This document shows positions 11,153 to 26,413 of a stretch of DNA of 64,000 nucleotides, one piece after another; the first letter of the stretch is position 1, and every line of letters begins with the position of its first letter. The notes below the pieces were generated by a model, which was given only the letters and a program-made list of their open reading frames with translations, did no database searches and was not told where the DNA came from. The translations under genes were made by a program, and so were the position numbers. Source of the stretch: Gymnopilus junonius. Lineage: Eukaryota > Basidiomycota > Agaricomycetes > Agaricales > Galerinaceae. The stretch is taken from NCBI GenBank assembly GCA_015501075.1, contig JADNYJ010000015.1:354159-418158 (forward strand). Direction: 5' to 3'.

Positions 11153-13148
11153 TTACAACGCACTATTCCAAATATTCCTTCCATTGACATGAGTGTCTGG
11201 GATATCATTCGTAGCTTTGACTATCGCATCGGGGGAGAACTGCTCGCTTAGGACAGCCAGTTTTGATCTGTATTCGTCTACGCCGATGTAGGCGCCGCAC
11301 ATACGACGTTTGCCATTGAAAGCCGAGCGACCGTGCAGGACGCGGTGGTTGTCGACGACTAGTCGTGGCTAGATAGGCAAAAAGATCACCATGGAAGGAT
11401 AGCTAAATGACTTACGAACTGCGGTACCAGGTCGAAGTTGTACCCAGTATTCCGAATCTGCACTGGTCAGGCATTCGTTCCATAACCTGATAGCATCGTA
11501 CCTAGAAAGTAGAGCAATTAGTTCAATGGCCAATCATAATAATCAAAGGAGTTTGCAAAAACATACCACTTCTCGACCAGCTCAGGAGTAAGGTGATTCA
11601 TCACACTTCTGTCATCATTATTCCACCGCACTTGTATTAGCTCACCCGTCGTAGAATCATGTCGAAGCACTGGATAGCCGGATTGTGGGTATGGGGTGTA
11701 CAGCTCGCTTGGCTCACCCGCTGCGTGTGCAGGTACTGGGACGCGTGAAAGGAGGTCGTAGGCTTCCGGATGGAGCTCTTTCATGATGGAAGCGGCGTAG
11801 AAGCCATCAACGAGGAGTGTTTCGCCGCCTGTTCCTTCTGTGTGTGAGAGGAGGTGGAAGAGTTGGAGGCCACATGGGTCGGTCTGTTTTATCTCGAAGT
11901 GAACAAGAGGTCAGAGTAAGGAAACGATTGACTCACAAAGTAGGTGTTGTCCGTGTGTGCGCCAAGAGCCAGCGTTGTATATGCCGTATCGCCTTTTGCT
12001 AGATCTGAAGTAAAGTCCCAGAATTTGCCATCTGAAATGGCAATCAGGTCGGCGAAACACGGTGGCAAATCAAAAAAAGCTGACATTGAGTTTCTCTGAT
12101 GAAACCTATTCGTAAAGCTAGTTGCTCTGTAGCTTCTGGGGTCGCAGGAACGCCAGATACGAAACAGAAACCGAATTCATACTACACGTTCCCATTAGTA
12201 GCCTACTTGGCACGGGAAAGAGCGAGTACTGACGACGTTCGAAAGCCATTTATAGAGACCTCGGTTGTCCGGAGCCATTACATCCTCATAAGCAATGATT
12301 GGTGGTGATTGTTGGATTTTTGAGCCCCATAAGATTTTTCTGTGACGGCCGATGTCGCTTTCAGCAAATGTAACTGAGGATGGTAGTATTTGCTCACTCG
12401 CTGGATGATTGATGTTTTTTCAGTGATGGGTCATAAGAGTTATGGTGGAGCCAGGACCATGGATATAACGAAACGTGTGGTTCCTTGGACGGCCCTTGAG
12501 GGTTGGTCAGGAGCCAGTAAAAGACGAGACGACTGTGTAAAGCTTACAAGTTACTTCAAGACCAAGAGGGGTTGCTTCTGCATGGAGTGGGGTGAGATCT
12601 TTGGGAATCTATAGAGACGGACATTAAAGAAGAGAGCTAAATGGAAGGGTTATTACTCACATCGAAGGTATTAAACAAGCGCTGTTTTGTGACGGGGTGA
12701 AAGCATTTCGGGCATCGGCAATGGTCCCTCAGCCATATGTTGTGGCTATACGAACGAGATGCATAAGGGATGATGAGTAAAAAAGAGTCAAGACGCACAA
12801 CCGAGACCAAGTCTGGGGGTCCCAACCGATGGCTACCTGGTTTCCATCTAGACTGATAATAGGCAGATCATCAACTGCCAGGAGGTCTGTGAGGTGCTGG
12901 GGATCATCCGAGTAGGATGGCTTTGGAGCAGCTACTGTTGCAGATGCTGATGAACGGGACGGATGAGTGGTAAATGATCTTGTATGGGGCTGGAAGGATT
13001 GGAGGGAAATGAGCAGGAGCGGAGGGCAGCCTGGGGTCAGATAGGGCGATAGGGCATGGGAGCGGCAGAAAAAGGGCCGAGTGAGACCCTGCAGCGGATG
13101 CGGTCTGCTGAGAGCCTGCAGCGAGCGAGCGAGAGGTTGCTTGAGCAT
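11153..13148 (-). CDS. Trimethyllysine dioxygenase (Fe(II)/2-oxoglutarate), carnitine synthesis
   Basis: The enzyme hydroxylates N6-trimethyllysine, the first step of carnitine synthesis. The start at 13146-13148 gives an Arg/Ser-rich leader of about 70 residues that suits mitochondrial import. The N-terminal zinc-binding-like domain shows I-W-L-R-D-H-C-R-C-P-K-C. The catalytic domain has G-K-F-W-D-F-T-S-D, the iron-binding pair in G-A-H-T-D-N-T-Y-F, and the distal His with following Arg in N-H-R-V-L-H-G-R. It ends at TAA 11153-11155. Introns of about 50 nt can be placed confidently, for example 12748-12798 (GTGCGT donor), and restore family residues such as L-E-V-T-W and R-E-T-Q-Y-G-K. Gamma-butyrobetaine hydroxylase is the close alternative. 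Confidence 0.85.
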
Positions 13149-13271
13149 TGGTCAAAGAGAACAGTTGCAAGTCTAAAGATAGACCGCTCCAACCCTAACC
13201 TATTCTCTCTAACAATGCATTTGCTCTGTACCCATTCTCTATGCTCTATACCACATTCTATTCTTTAAATA
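13149..13271. promoter_or_regulatory. Divergent promoter, dioxygenase / coiled-coil repeat gene
   Basis: About 123 bases separate the diverging start codons. The interval is T- and C-rich on the plus strand toward the repeat gene. No specific factor site is identified. Confidence 0.4.
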
Positions 13272-16200
13272 ATGCCTCCAGCAGGTCATTATTATGACTA
13301 TACCACAAACCAGTCAGTCGCCGTCTACTTCACTTCTATTTGCTACTGAATAGAGCAACAGATACGTGCCAGATTCACCAGACACTTTCTTTGCCCATGT
13401 ACAGCCCCCAACCGAAGATTCTGAGCAGACCCCTCCGTCGCCCCCTTCAAAGCACCGTCGCAGCATTGCTCGCCCCTCGCAGGTCCAGCAGTCAAATTCT
13501 CCAAGCCCACAGTCGCTCAAACGCAGTAGTACGAGCCATGGTCCGTCACAGCAGGTCCGCAAAGAGCGCGAACGGCAACTCGCAAATACCCCTCGAGAGG
13601 CTCTCATTCAGCTTGCCATCGGCAAGGAGCATGATGCCAGGGAAGCAAAGCATCTACTGGCTTCTGCTATTCTTCAAGTCGAGTCGTTCAGGGACAGGCT
13701 AAGGCGAGAGGAGGAAGCGAGAAGGGCTTTGGAAGAGGAAACCCATGTTTTGGGTGTCAAGACCACAAAGGCTATTCTTGATTCACAAAAGGAAACCCTG
13801 AGTGCCAAGGAGGAGGTTGGAACCTACAAACTCAAGCTTGAAAATGTCGAACGCGAGTTGTAAGTTGTTGAATGGCTAATTCTTGTTTTATATTGATATC
13901 ATCCGGTGCAGAAAACGGGCAAAGGATGTCGTAAGGATTGTTGAAAAAGAGCGGGACGAAGCTGATAAAGCTCTTGTCCGTGCTCGTACTACTGCACGCA
14001 CTCTCAAGGAGCAGAATATTCTCTTGCAAGCTCAGGAAGAAGGTCGACGAATGGGCTTTGAGGAAGGCTTGCGACAGGGTCGACTCCTCCAGGAGGCGGC
14101 TATGCCCCTCGAATCTGAACCGGTGGTTGTCCAGCAACCTGAGCCCCAACCCAAAGACCGTAAACGGTCTGTAGATTCAAACCCTTCGTCGTCGAAACAT
14201 ACCTCCCGTCGTCATGATCGTAGATCCAGCAACCCCTCCCACGAAACCGAAGCAGCAATCGCAGCTCTGACCAAAATCCACGAAGATGAGACGCTCCGTA
14301 TTCGCTCCCAGCTCAGCAAAATCGAGGCTGATTTGGACAGGACCATTCAAGAAAAGAAAGACGCCGAGAGGGAACGCCAGGCTTTGTTGGAGCTCAGGCA
14401 GCGAGCGGAAGCCGAGAATCAAAGACGTCAATTAGAACGAGAGAAGGAGAGGATGGTGTTGGAAAGGGAGAAAGAGGAGTTGAAAAGGAGGGACTCGGAG
14501 AGGGTGAGAAGAATCAAAGAAGAACATCGACGCGTTGAGGAGGAGCATGCAATGGAGTTGAGGGAATTGAAGAAGGAAAAAGAGAGGTTGGAAAGAGAGA
14601 AAGCAGACATCCAAGCGAGAACAAGGGAAGATGTAGAACGAGAAAGGGAACGCTTGAAAAAGGCCGAAGAGGAACTGGAACGCGAAAAGGAGAGGGAGCG
14701 CGAACGGGAGAAAGAAAACCGCGAAGATACCGCTGCTGCAATCACTGCTGCGGTGAATGCAGCCATAGAGGCAACAACCTCTCATGTGTCAAGCCCGGAA
14801 GCGCCTCCGTTCAAATCCCGAAACTATCAACGCCTACCTTATATTCCAATGCCGCCGCCGCCTGTCGATGCTGTGCCCACTGCAATCGTAATGCCCACTT
14901 CTTCCGCGACTACACCTGGTCCGCCGTTCGGTGTTCCCTTGACCAATTCGGTTGGCTCTCAGAGAGGTCACCGACGACGAGACTCATCCTCTTCGGTAGC
15001 TTCTACAGCTCAGTATGATATGTTGCAGCCGCCCACTGGCCGTGACAGAGGATTGGGTGTCATTCCTGAAGATGCGAGTGTGCGAGCACCAAGTCCGAGC
15101 CATGTTGTTCCCGCTTCCATGCCCATGCCTACAGTGCCGGATTGGGTTCAGGATGGGAACAACGATGGCTGGAGGTCGAACGTGAGTTTTCCTTATTATA
15201 CACCATCTTCAAGATCTGGGCTTGTTGACGATCATCCTCCTTGCAGACGCCTGGCTGGCAATCGAGTTCTCTCCCACCATCTGTTGTTACCGGAGGCGCA
15301 CCGCAATGGCCTGAACCCAATGTGCCGAGCATTGTTGGGGGTACTCAATCGAGTACTGCACCTCAATGGCCTGAACCCAATGTGTCAAACATCGTTGGAG
15401 GTTCGTCTGCCTCTGGATCCGGGGCACCTCAGTGGCCAGAGCCTACTGTGCCCAGTATCGTCCCTTCGAGAAGCGACAAGTCGACTCCTCAGTGGCCGGA
15501 GGCTACCGTACCCAAGATAGGTGGTGGGCCGGCTCAATTCCCTGAACCGACTATACCTAACGTCGTTCCGGGACGGTCGCTGTCAAGAGCTGGAAGAAGT
15601 TCCCTATTCCCGAGCCCACTATACCCAACATAGTTCCTGGACGCTCCCCATCAGGAAGCGGGGGAGCAGCAGCCCAATTTCCTCAGCCTACTATACCTAA
15701 CATAGTTCCCGGACGGTCTCCGTCGGGAAATGGGGGCTCAGCAGCTCAATTCCCTGAACCTACTATTCCGAACATAGTTCCAGAACGTTCTCAGTCAAGG
15801 GCTGGAGGATCGACTCAATTCCATGAGTCCACTGTTCCCAACGTTGTCGGACGGTCTCCGTCAGGAAACGGAGGAGCTCAATTCCCTGAACCAACTATAC
15901 CCAATATAGTTCCAGGACGATCTTCATCGCAGAGTGGAGGAGCCTTATTCCCCGAGCTTACCATTCCCAACATAGTTCCAGGACGGTCTCCATCTGGAAG
16001 TGGGGGTTCAGCGGCTCAATTCCCCGAGCCTACCATTCCGAACATAGTTCCGGGACGCTCTCCGTCAAGAGCTGGAGGATCGGCTCAATTCCCTGAGCCG
16101 ACTGTCCCCAATATTGTCGGACGTTCCCCATCTAGAGCAGGTAACGGAACCCCTTCATGGCCCGAACCTGGTGTTCCTAACATCGTTCAGCCGGGTGTGA

Positions 16201-17262
16201 GTGGGGGGAAACCACAGTGGCCAGAGCCTTCAGTGCCTAATATAGTGGAAAGACCCTTGTCAAGGACAGGCGGCGGTACGCCTCGGTGGTCAAGTCCTGG
16301 TGTGTCGAACAGTCGTGGAATGGGCTCAGGAGCGCCTTCGAGTCCTTATACAAATCCTAACCTCCTTGCCCCCTCTAATCCCAACCCACTGTTACGCCGG
16401 ACATCGAGTGGAAGCACAGGTTCTTACGAGATCCGTATTGAGCCACCTGTACGTATTCATCCTCGTTGTACTTCTATCAAATTTCTTCCTTCTCTTCTCT
16501 CTCTCAAGTGATTCGTACGCAACACCTTTTACTAATCTCGCTCGTTTTTATCAATAGTCACGTCCATCGTCAAGTACGAATAATAGAGAAGATGACGCAA
16601 ACGGGACCTACTTGAGTCCAAACCACCAACCGGCTCCTTTGCCTGTCGTACCACGAGGCTCAAGTAGATTCGGGTACAATGGTCCCCCGACTCAGCCCAA
16701 TTCGCCCGTGGTGCTTCCTGGACCTATACCATCCAACTTCGTTGCCCAGACGTTTACAGACAGGAATGGAGTCTCTACCCCGCTTTGGCAGGCCAACTCA
16801 TTGCCTGATACGACTCCGCCTGTGATACCTGGCGTTACGACCTCTACGGGCTCGCAGAAGTATGGTAACCCGCTCCATAAGGACAAGGATGAAGATGGGC
16901 CTCCAGTCTTCCCTCGCTCACCCAAGTCGCCTAATAGGAGGCTCTCGGGTACACCTGCACCTGGAACGTGGGGCTCAGGTGGATGGACGGGCAGTGGTGG
17001 TGGTGGCTTGACGCCTGCTTCGTCCATGCGCGATCTTCCTGGTGTCGGGGGTGGCAATAGGACGTCTGTCTTTGGGGGTGTGATGAATTCACCTGCGCAA
17101 CCGGCCATGTCGATGCCTGAACCTACTGTTCCGTTTATCCCACCTCCACCTGAAGAGATTGAGGACGACAATGGGTTTGACCAGACTACGATGCAGAATA
17201 CGGCGATGAATGCGACGATTGGGAAGAAGACTGGTGGGGGGAAGAAAAAGAAGAAGAGGTGA
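13272..17262 (+). CDS. Large coiled-coil protein with a Pro-rich tandem repeat array (function unknown)
   Basis: I do not recognise the family. Exon 1 starts M-P-P-A-G-H-Y-Y-D-Y. A Ser/Pro-rich head follows, then two long helical regions. The second (about 14330-14740) is so dense in Glu, Arg and Lys that it should form a single stable helix or coiled coil. After a low-complexity linker comes an array of about 15 units built on [WF]-P-E-P-T-[IV]-P-N-I-V, then a Gly/Ser/Pro tail ending in G-K-K-T-G-G-G followed by a Lys/Arg run. Introns lie near 13312-13355, 13862-13912, 15182-15245 and 16448-16558. The frame breaks once inside the array at about 15611; one added base restores it. A cytoskeletal or scaffold role is a guess from shape only. 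Confidence 0.65.
15298..16312 (+). repeat. In-frame tandem repeat array, about 15 units of roughly 20-24 codons
   Basis: Each unit encodes [WF]-P-E-P-[TN]-[IV]-P-N-I-V followed by a G-R-S-P-S-G/R-x-G-G spacer. Units at the left and right ends use Trp (P-Q-W-P-E-P) and those in the middle use Phe (A-Q-F-P-E-P), so the array seems to have grown from the centre by duplication of the Phe version. Lone related motifs stand before the array (M-P-T-V-P-D-W) and near the protein's C-terminus (M-P-E-P-T-V-P-F-I). Confidence 0.9.
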
Positions 17263-17682
17263 TCTAATGCTTGATTTCTCTGCTTTGATCTTTTGGTATA
17301 TTTTATTCCTTTTCTATGTGGTTTCTTGCTTTATTCGTGTGCTTGTGTTATTCTTCACGTTATACCCTTTCACTCATCAACGGGCCAATACTTTTTTTCA
17401 TCAGTATTATGCTTTTTTATTTGTTGGAGGACTCTCTTGTATGTACTTCTGTGTTGTATGTAGTGTTCATTATTTCGATATCAAAATACTGATCAAACGG
17501 TGACGAGAACCAAATGAGAAAAGCCGATCCTTAAGAAAGATCGAGTCATTTGCGAAGAGAAGAGCACATAAATTACGTAATGCGAACGTGTTCGGAGGAT
17601 TTCGCATATCGGCCGAAAGCCGACGCGCTTGGAATAAAAAGTTGTGGAGGACTAACTTGTTGGTTCATCCAATCCTACCACC
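17263..17682. other. Intergenic, repeat gene 3' end to ILV5 promoter
   Basis: About 420 bases. The first half is T-rich and probably holds the 3' untranslated region of the repeat gene. The second half is the promoter and leader of the reductoisomerase gene, which ends in a good start context (CCACCATGG). No other gene seen. Confidence 0.5.
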
Positions 17683-19201
17683 ATGGCCTCCATCGCTCGC
17701 ACTGCCTCCCAATCTCTCCGTGCTGCCTCTCGTCGTGCAGCCCGCTCCCTGCCCACCGTGGCTGTCAAGCCTGCCCAGGCTGCCTCCTACTCCCTCCTTG
17801 CCCGGGCTGCTGCTGCCAAGGCTGCCCAACGCGCGCCTGTAGCTGTGAGTCATAACTTTAAAAAAATTGAAATATGTATTGTTTTACTGACGACGATGGC
17901 AGGGCACGCGTGGTGTCAAGACCCTTGACTTTGCCGGCACAAAAGAGGTCGTCTATGAGCGCAGCGACTGGCCCCTGGCTAAACTCCAGGATTACTTCAA
18001 GAACGACACCCTAGCCCTCATCGGCTACGGCTCGCAAGGTCACGGGCAGGGCCTCAACGCCCGAGACAACGGCCTCAACGTCATTGTCGGTGTCCGAAAA
18101 GATGGCGAAAGCTGGAAGCAAGCTGTCGCAGACGGTTGGGTGCCCGGTGAGACCCTCTTCCCCATCGAAGAGGCCATCAAGAAGGGTACTATCATCATGA
18201 ACCTGTTGTCCGATGCTGCTCAATCGCAAACCTGGCCTACTATTGCCCCCCTCATCACCCCTGGAAAGACTCTCTACTTCTCCCATGGTTTCTCTGTTGT
18301 CTTCAAGGAGGACACCAAGGTTGTCCCACCCAAGGATGTGGATGTCATCCTTGTCGCACCCAAGGGATCTGGTCGCACTGTCCGCACCCTCTTCAAGGAA
18401 GGCCGTGGCATCAACTCCAGCATTGCTGTCTGGCAAGATGTCACTGGCAAGGCCAAGGAGAAGGCTATTGCCCTTGGTGTCGCCGTTGGCTCCGGCTACC
18501 TCTACGAGACAACCTTCGAGAAGGAGGTATACTCTGATCTCTATGGCGAGCGTGGTGTCGTAAGTGTCTTTGAGTTACGGGTATGCAGACACTAATTATT
18601 CCTTTTTATTTTTCTAGCTTATGGGTGCCATTCGTATGTCTCATTTCTTTTTGCAAACCATGTAACATCCTGCTGACTCTTGTTGACAGAGGGTCTGTTC
18701 TTGGCTCAATATCAAGTTCTCCGTAAGAACGGCCACTCACCATCTGAGGCCTTCAACGAGACCGTTGAGGAGGCTACTCAATCCCTCTATCCCTTGATCG
18801 GCCAAAAAGGGTGAGTTTATTTATAGGCTTGATATCTACCTCGGAATACCTGACGTCTTGCTAGCATGGACTACATGTACAATGCCTGCTCAACTACAGC
18901 CCGCCGTGGTGCTCTTGACTGGGCTCCCATCTTCGAGAAGACCAACCTTCCTGTCTTCGAGAAGCTATACGAGAGCGTGAAGAATGGAACCGAGACCAGG
19001 AAATCTCTGGAATTCAATGGACGTTCAACGTACCGTCAGGACCTTGCCAAGGAATTGGCTGAGATCGACAACCAAGAGATCTGGCGTGCTGGTATGTGTT
19101 ACAATGATTTTCTATTCCAAAATATATTGAATGTCTTTATTTGTATTTTAGGCAAAGTCGTGCGGTCACTGCGCCCTGACTACAAGCCTGAATCTGAGTA
19201 A
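17683..19201 (+). CDS. ILV5: Ketol-acid reductoisomerase, mitochondrial
   Basis: The enzyme makes the dihydroxy acid precursors of valine and isoleucine, using NADPH and magnesium. The first 50 or so residues are Ala/Arg/Ser-rich, a clear mitochondrial presequence. The NADPH fold shows G-Y-G-S-Q-G-H-G-Q-G, and the catalytic domain has N-E-T-V-E-E-A-T-Q-S-L and M-D-Y-M-Y-N-A-C-S-T-T-A. Five introns of 54-60 nt fit perfectly: 17845-17902, 18560-18617, 18634-18689, 18811-18864 and 19092-19151. The exon at 18618-18633 is only 16 nt long and encodes L-M-G-A-I. Splicing gives an uninterrupted protein of about 400 residues, the fungal norm. Confidence 0.96.
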
Positions 19202-19510
19202 TTTCGTAGACGGGGACGTCTGACCTCAAAAGTACTTAACAGTACACGATCTTAGTCGCATTCATTATTTTGTATAATAGATATACCAAGCACTTCTACT
19301 CCTGCTGGGTTTGTTGATTTAAGTAATGTAATTTTGGGTTTCGACGAAGGCACTTTGAGCCAATTTGCTTTATTTAGATCAATTGTGAGAAACGCGTACT
19401 TGAGGTCGTTGACGACTCATCGCAGCACGATGCTGCGTCACTTGAACTACAACATTCTTCATAATTTTATGACTTCTCCTTAGACTTGACCTCTTCACTT
19501 CTGTACCAAT
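19202..19510. other. Intergenic, ILV5 3' end to VPS34 promoter
   Basis: About 310 bases. It includes the AT-rich ILV5 3' region and the short VPS34 upstream region. Nothing else is visible. Confidence 0.5.
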
Positions 19511-22745
<3,235 letters not shown>

Positions 22746-22769
22746 TTTCTCTGTTATATTTATTGTATA

Positions 22770-25412
22770 TTATACATTGGTTAAAGTCTTCCAGATTTTG
22801 TCTTCTATGGATCTAATCACGGCCGCCCTCGTGTTCAAGCTCGTCATGAAGTATGCGACATCACCCAGAGTTCTATAATGGATGCCGAAAGGTGTGCCTC
22901 CTGGTGCCGTAGACAGCGTCCCCTCATCTTGAGATGCTAATTTTAAAGGATGGAATAGCTCTTAATGAGAAATATATCCTTCGAATTAACATGTAGGGCA
23001 GCAACCAGTGAAAAGCTGGGGAAATACAAACCTGCACTATCATCTTGAACTTTGATTGATAGGACTGCACCCAAAGCCATTGTTTCCTTGACTTGAGGGA
23101 GCTTGGAGATTGCGTTAACGAAAGTTGGGTCCCAAAGACTCCAAACAGGGCTCTTTTGACCATCAGGCTTAGCCCAGCTGGCTGCCCGCTAGCCAGTCTT
23201 CGGTCGTTGATAACTTATCAATCAGGGCAAGCGTCTCATTCGCGACTTCACACCCGATCGGGTGGCCGTGTACGAGTGTCCATGTAACAAAGCTTTGGCC
23301 TTGCTGTCGCTAAGGAAAGCTTCAAAGATGGACTTGGAAGCCAGAGTCACAGCCAGAGGCAAAAGTCCGCCCGTAAGAATTTTTGCGTTGACCGAAATGT
23401 CGGGATACACGCCAAGAATTGGGCTTGAGCTTTCCGTGCCAATGCGATGGAGACCGACAAAGACTTCGTCGAAGATGACAGGCATGCCTGACCAACTGGA
23501 AGATGAGCCAGAGCGTCGACCGCGTACTGCATCGATGAGAACTCTTTTGAAGAGAGGGTCGACAAAGAGCATCCCGCCAGCACCCATGAGCAGTGGTTCG
23601 AGGACTAACGCGGCCAGTTTGGGACCGCCGCGCGCTTGGACCGATTCTAATGCACGAGTTATATAGAGAGCATATGCTCTGGCAAGAGGTGTATGCAGGC
23701 GGTTTTCGACTTCGTATAGCCATGAAAGGGATTCCGCTCGGATACTAGTCGATTGAGAGAAGGAAGCGAGACTTGCAGGGATGTCAACGAATACTTCGCC
23801 ATCCTTGAAGCCGACAGTAGGCGGATCTAGCCAGTATCCCTTTGCATTGTGCCATTCGCAAGTGTAAACACCTTCTTCGCAAGCGTCCATCGCACCAATG
23901 GTGTCCCCATGATAGCTGCCCTTCAAGCCCAAGATACCAAGAGACTTCTTCTCTTCGTTTTTCAAATCCTTTCCATGACGAGCGGAGAAGGCTCGCAGCG
24001 CCATTTTTAGGGCCACTTCCATGCCAGTTGAGCCGTTGTCCGAAATGAAAGCTCGACTTGCCCATCCTTTTCCTGGACCATCGTTGACCAATCGCTCGGC
24101 AAGCTTCAAAGCCGGAAGATGCACTGACTGGGGGAACATAACGTGTCCATATCGCCCGCTGGCTCTCGCTGCTGCAAGGGTGAGCGCAGGATACGCGTGA
24201 CCCAACGTTTGTGTCCACCAGGATGCGGAACCATCGAATTGTGGCTCAAGGATGCTTCTTTTTGATACGGAGCCCGCGGACGAATCTTTATTCGTGATAC
24301 TGAAGAAGTCAGAATACGCGCTGTCAATAACAGTGACATCCTTTTCTCCTTGTACCAGACCGTGCTGGACAAAAGGCCACCAAATAGAATCTAAGGCTCG
24401 ACGGGGCATGGATTCAAGTTCCTCTAAACGCTTCACATGACAGGTATCAAGATGGTCGACGACGTGGGCTAAACCATCTTCCGACGTTGTGATGGAGGCG
24501 TAGTATTTCTCTGTCGAAGCAAAGTTGTCTGACGGATTGGATAATACCTCGGGAGGACGGTCCACTGTAGAAAGGAATATGCCGCGATCCGTAAAATATG
24601 GTTTAAGGTATTCTGCATTTTGATAGTATTCATCACGAAAGAGAAGAACTGTGTCGATGATATAACCGCGAAGCAGAAGTGATTCGTAAGAGGCGATGGT
24701 CGACGAAATTCCTCCAAGGTTAGAGTCGCCAATTAGGATTGTTGGAAGGAAAAGAGGTCGATAGCAGTCTGCCTGACTTGTACCGGATAGTGCAGGACTA
24801 TGGACACCTAATAGAAACGCTCAGTCAGTTTGATTATTACAAGTCGCTATCACAGAATGTGAATTGTCGAGAATATAAATTAATCAAACAAAAATAACCC
24901 TTACCTCCCGCAGTCTCTATATACATATGAGAGTGTCTCGAAGTGCTCATGGCGTGCTCCCTGATACGGTTAGCGACGGAACTAACAACTGTTCCATCGG
25001 AAGGCGGCTTGAATAGGAATCCCTCAGTGTCGCGAAGGAGGAAACATGATCCCTAAACCTACAGTAATGTCTCCCGTGATATCGCCTTTTAACTTGGCTG
25101 CTAGGTGTGGACTGACTGGTTCATCGTAACGAAACAGGCACTCAGCATGTATCGATTTGGCCAAGCTTTTGGTGTAGCGAGTAACATGGCTACACACCAC
25201 TATGAGCTCAAAAGAATAAAAAATAGAGAAGTGGCTTCTCACTGATCATCGGCATCCGTTAATGGTCCAGTGCTGACCGGCTTCAGGTAGAAAACATCTT
25301 TCCCTTTCTGCGCAGATGCACGAACGAGCCCTGTAGTGAGGATGGTCTTCCCGACGTTCGTGTTCGCACCAAAAACTTGGTGAACCCGAAAATGTTTGAA
25401 GAGTGTGGACAT
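22770..25412 (-). CDS. Bifunctional dethiobiotin synthetase / DAPA aminotransferase
   Basis: Two successive biotin-synthesis steps are fused, in the order aminotransferase product then ring closure, as in plant BIO3-BIO1 and many fungi. The N-terminal synthetase starts at the ATG 25410-25412 and has the P-loop G-A-N-T-N-V-G-K-T, then D-E-P-V-S-P-H-L-A-A and T-A-G-G-V-H-S-P. The aminotransferase half has F-I-S-D-N-G-S-T-G-M-E-V, Y-H-G-D-T-I-G-A-M and I-F-D-E-V-F-V-G, then T-G-G-L-L-P-L-A containing what should be its PLP-lysine region. Near the C-terminus the frame slips at about 23265 (one base short) and returns at about 23177 (one base extra); both frames carry conserved residues (H-P-I-G-C-E-V-A-N-E-T-L). 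The stop is at 22770-22772. Confidence 0.88.
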
Positions 25413-26413
25413 TGCAGCAAGCCTCAAGTTCACATGTAGAGTTGATCTGGCAGAGAGTGTTTTTAAAGGAACCTAGGAGAAGAGCGAAAAAGTTGGGGCA
25501 GCTCCAAGTCCGATGGTTTATTTTTGGAGCGTCATCAGTCACGTGCATACAGAGGGCGCGTCACCTTGTTTTCGGAATGCCAGTCTAAGTCTTGGGCGCT
25601 TGCGACATGATGGGTAAAGGAAATCTTATAAATACATCGTGGCAAATGCAGCTAAGTGAGGGGACATGTCTTCTAATAAATGCGCCACACTTATGGACCT
25701 GGCGTAGGTCTAAATATGGTCACCAGAAATATTGCCTTACGAGTACTCCATTACATGGCAGCTGGCTGCGGGCCTGTTGGGTTGGGCAAATTTACCATTT
25801 TACGAATTATTGATATCGCAAGAGTACTGCTTGAAATTCGAGAAGAAGCTCCTAGTTTCCATTTCCCAGTTTCCATTTCCTTATTCCTACAACGCAGCCC
25901 TGGTCGAAACAGTGTCGATAAATGCATTCTTTGAATTTCTTTCCCCCACACCAGCTCGCCTTGCCGAAGGTTCCTGCTGTTCCGTCCATCCACTACAGAA
26001 TCTACGAAAGCCGATCCGACGCATCATTTTGCATTGGTCATTATCTGGGAATTTGTTTCCAAGTTGATTTAATCGGCGTCTTTTTAATTGGCTTGATCGT
26101 AGCAATGACCTATAGTGGCGGCCCGGGGACTGGGAAGTTGTTCGTTTGAAACCTTGGCCATAGTGGAAGAGGATTAGAAGGCCATTTTGAACGTATCTGC
26201 CATCTCGTCAGGTCATTAAGAACTTGTAAGATGCCAGAAAGCAAATGTGCAAGGTTGGTAAATCCGCCCGTTATCCGCGACTGGGAACTACGAGGGACGT
26301 GGTGGCCGTGGAATTGCACTGCTACCAATTCGAGACGACACAGATTGTGGTCTTTTGGATATTCCACGAGCAGATGGGCATCTGGTTGTTGGACTTCATC
26401 AGACAACGCGTAA
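25413..26413. other. One-kilobase stretch with no recognised gene
   Basis: This lies between the start of the biotin gene and the stop of DUO1. Short frames on both strands (for example 25680-25934 and 25922-26149) show no family signature and no paired splice sites. It must include the biotin gene promoter and the DUO1 3' region. Confidence 0.4.

Noticed and set aside
14428..14785. Antisense Ser/Phe/Leu-rich frames opposite the coiled coil
   Set aside because: They are complements of the Glu/Arg/Lys-rich helix codons and show no independent signal.
15298..16312. Repeated DNA that could be mistaken for a CRISPR or satellite array
   Set aside because: The repeats are in coding frame with degenerate third positions and variable spacers, which fits a protein repeat and not CRISPR or satellite DNA.
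25680..26149. Short overlapping frames with hydrophobic stretches
   Set aside because: No splice-linked structure or recognisable motif, and composition close to intergenic.
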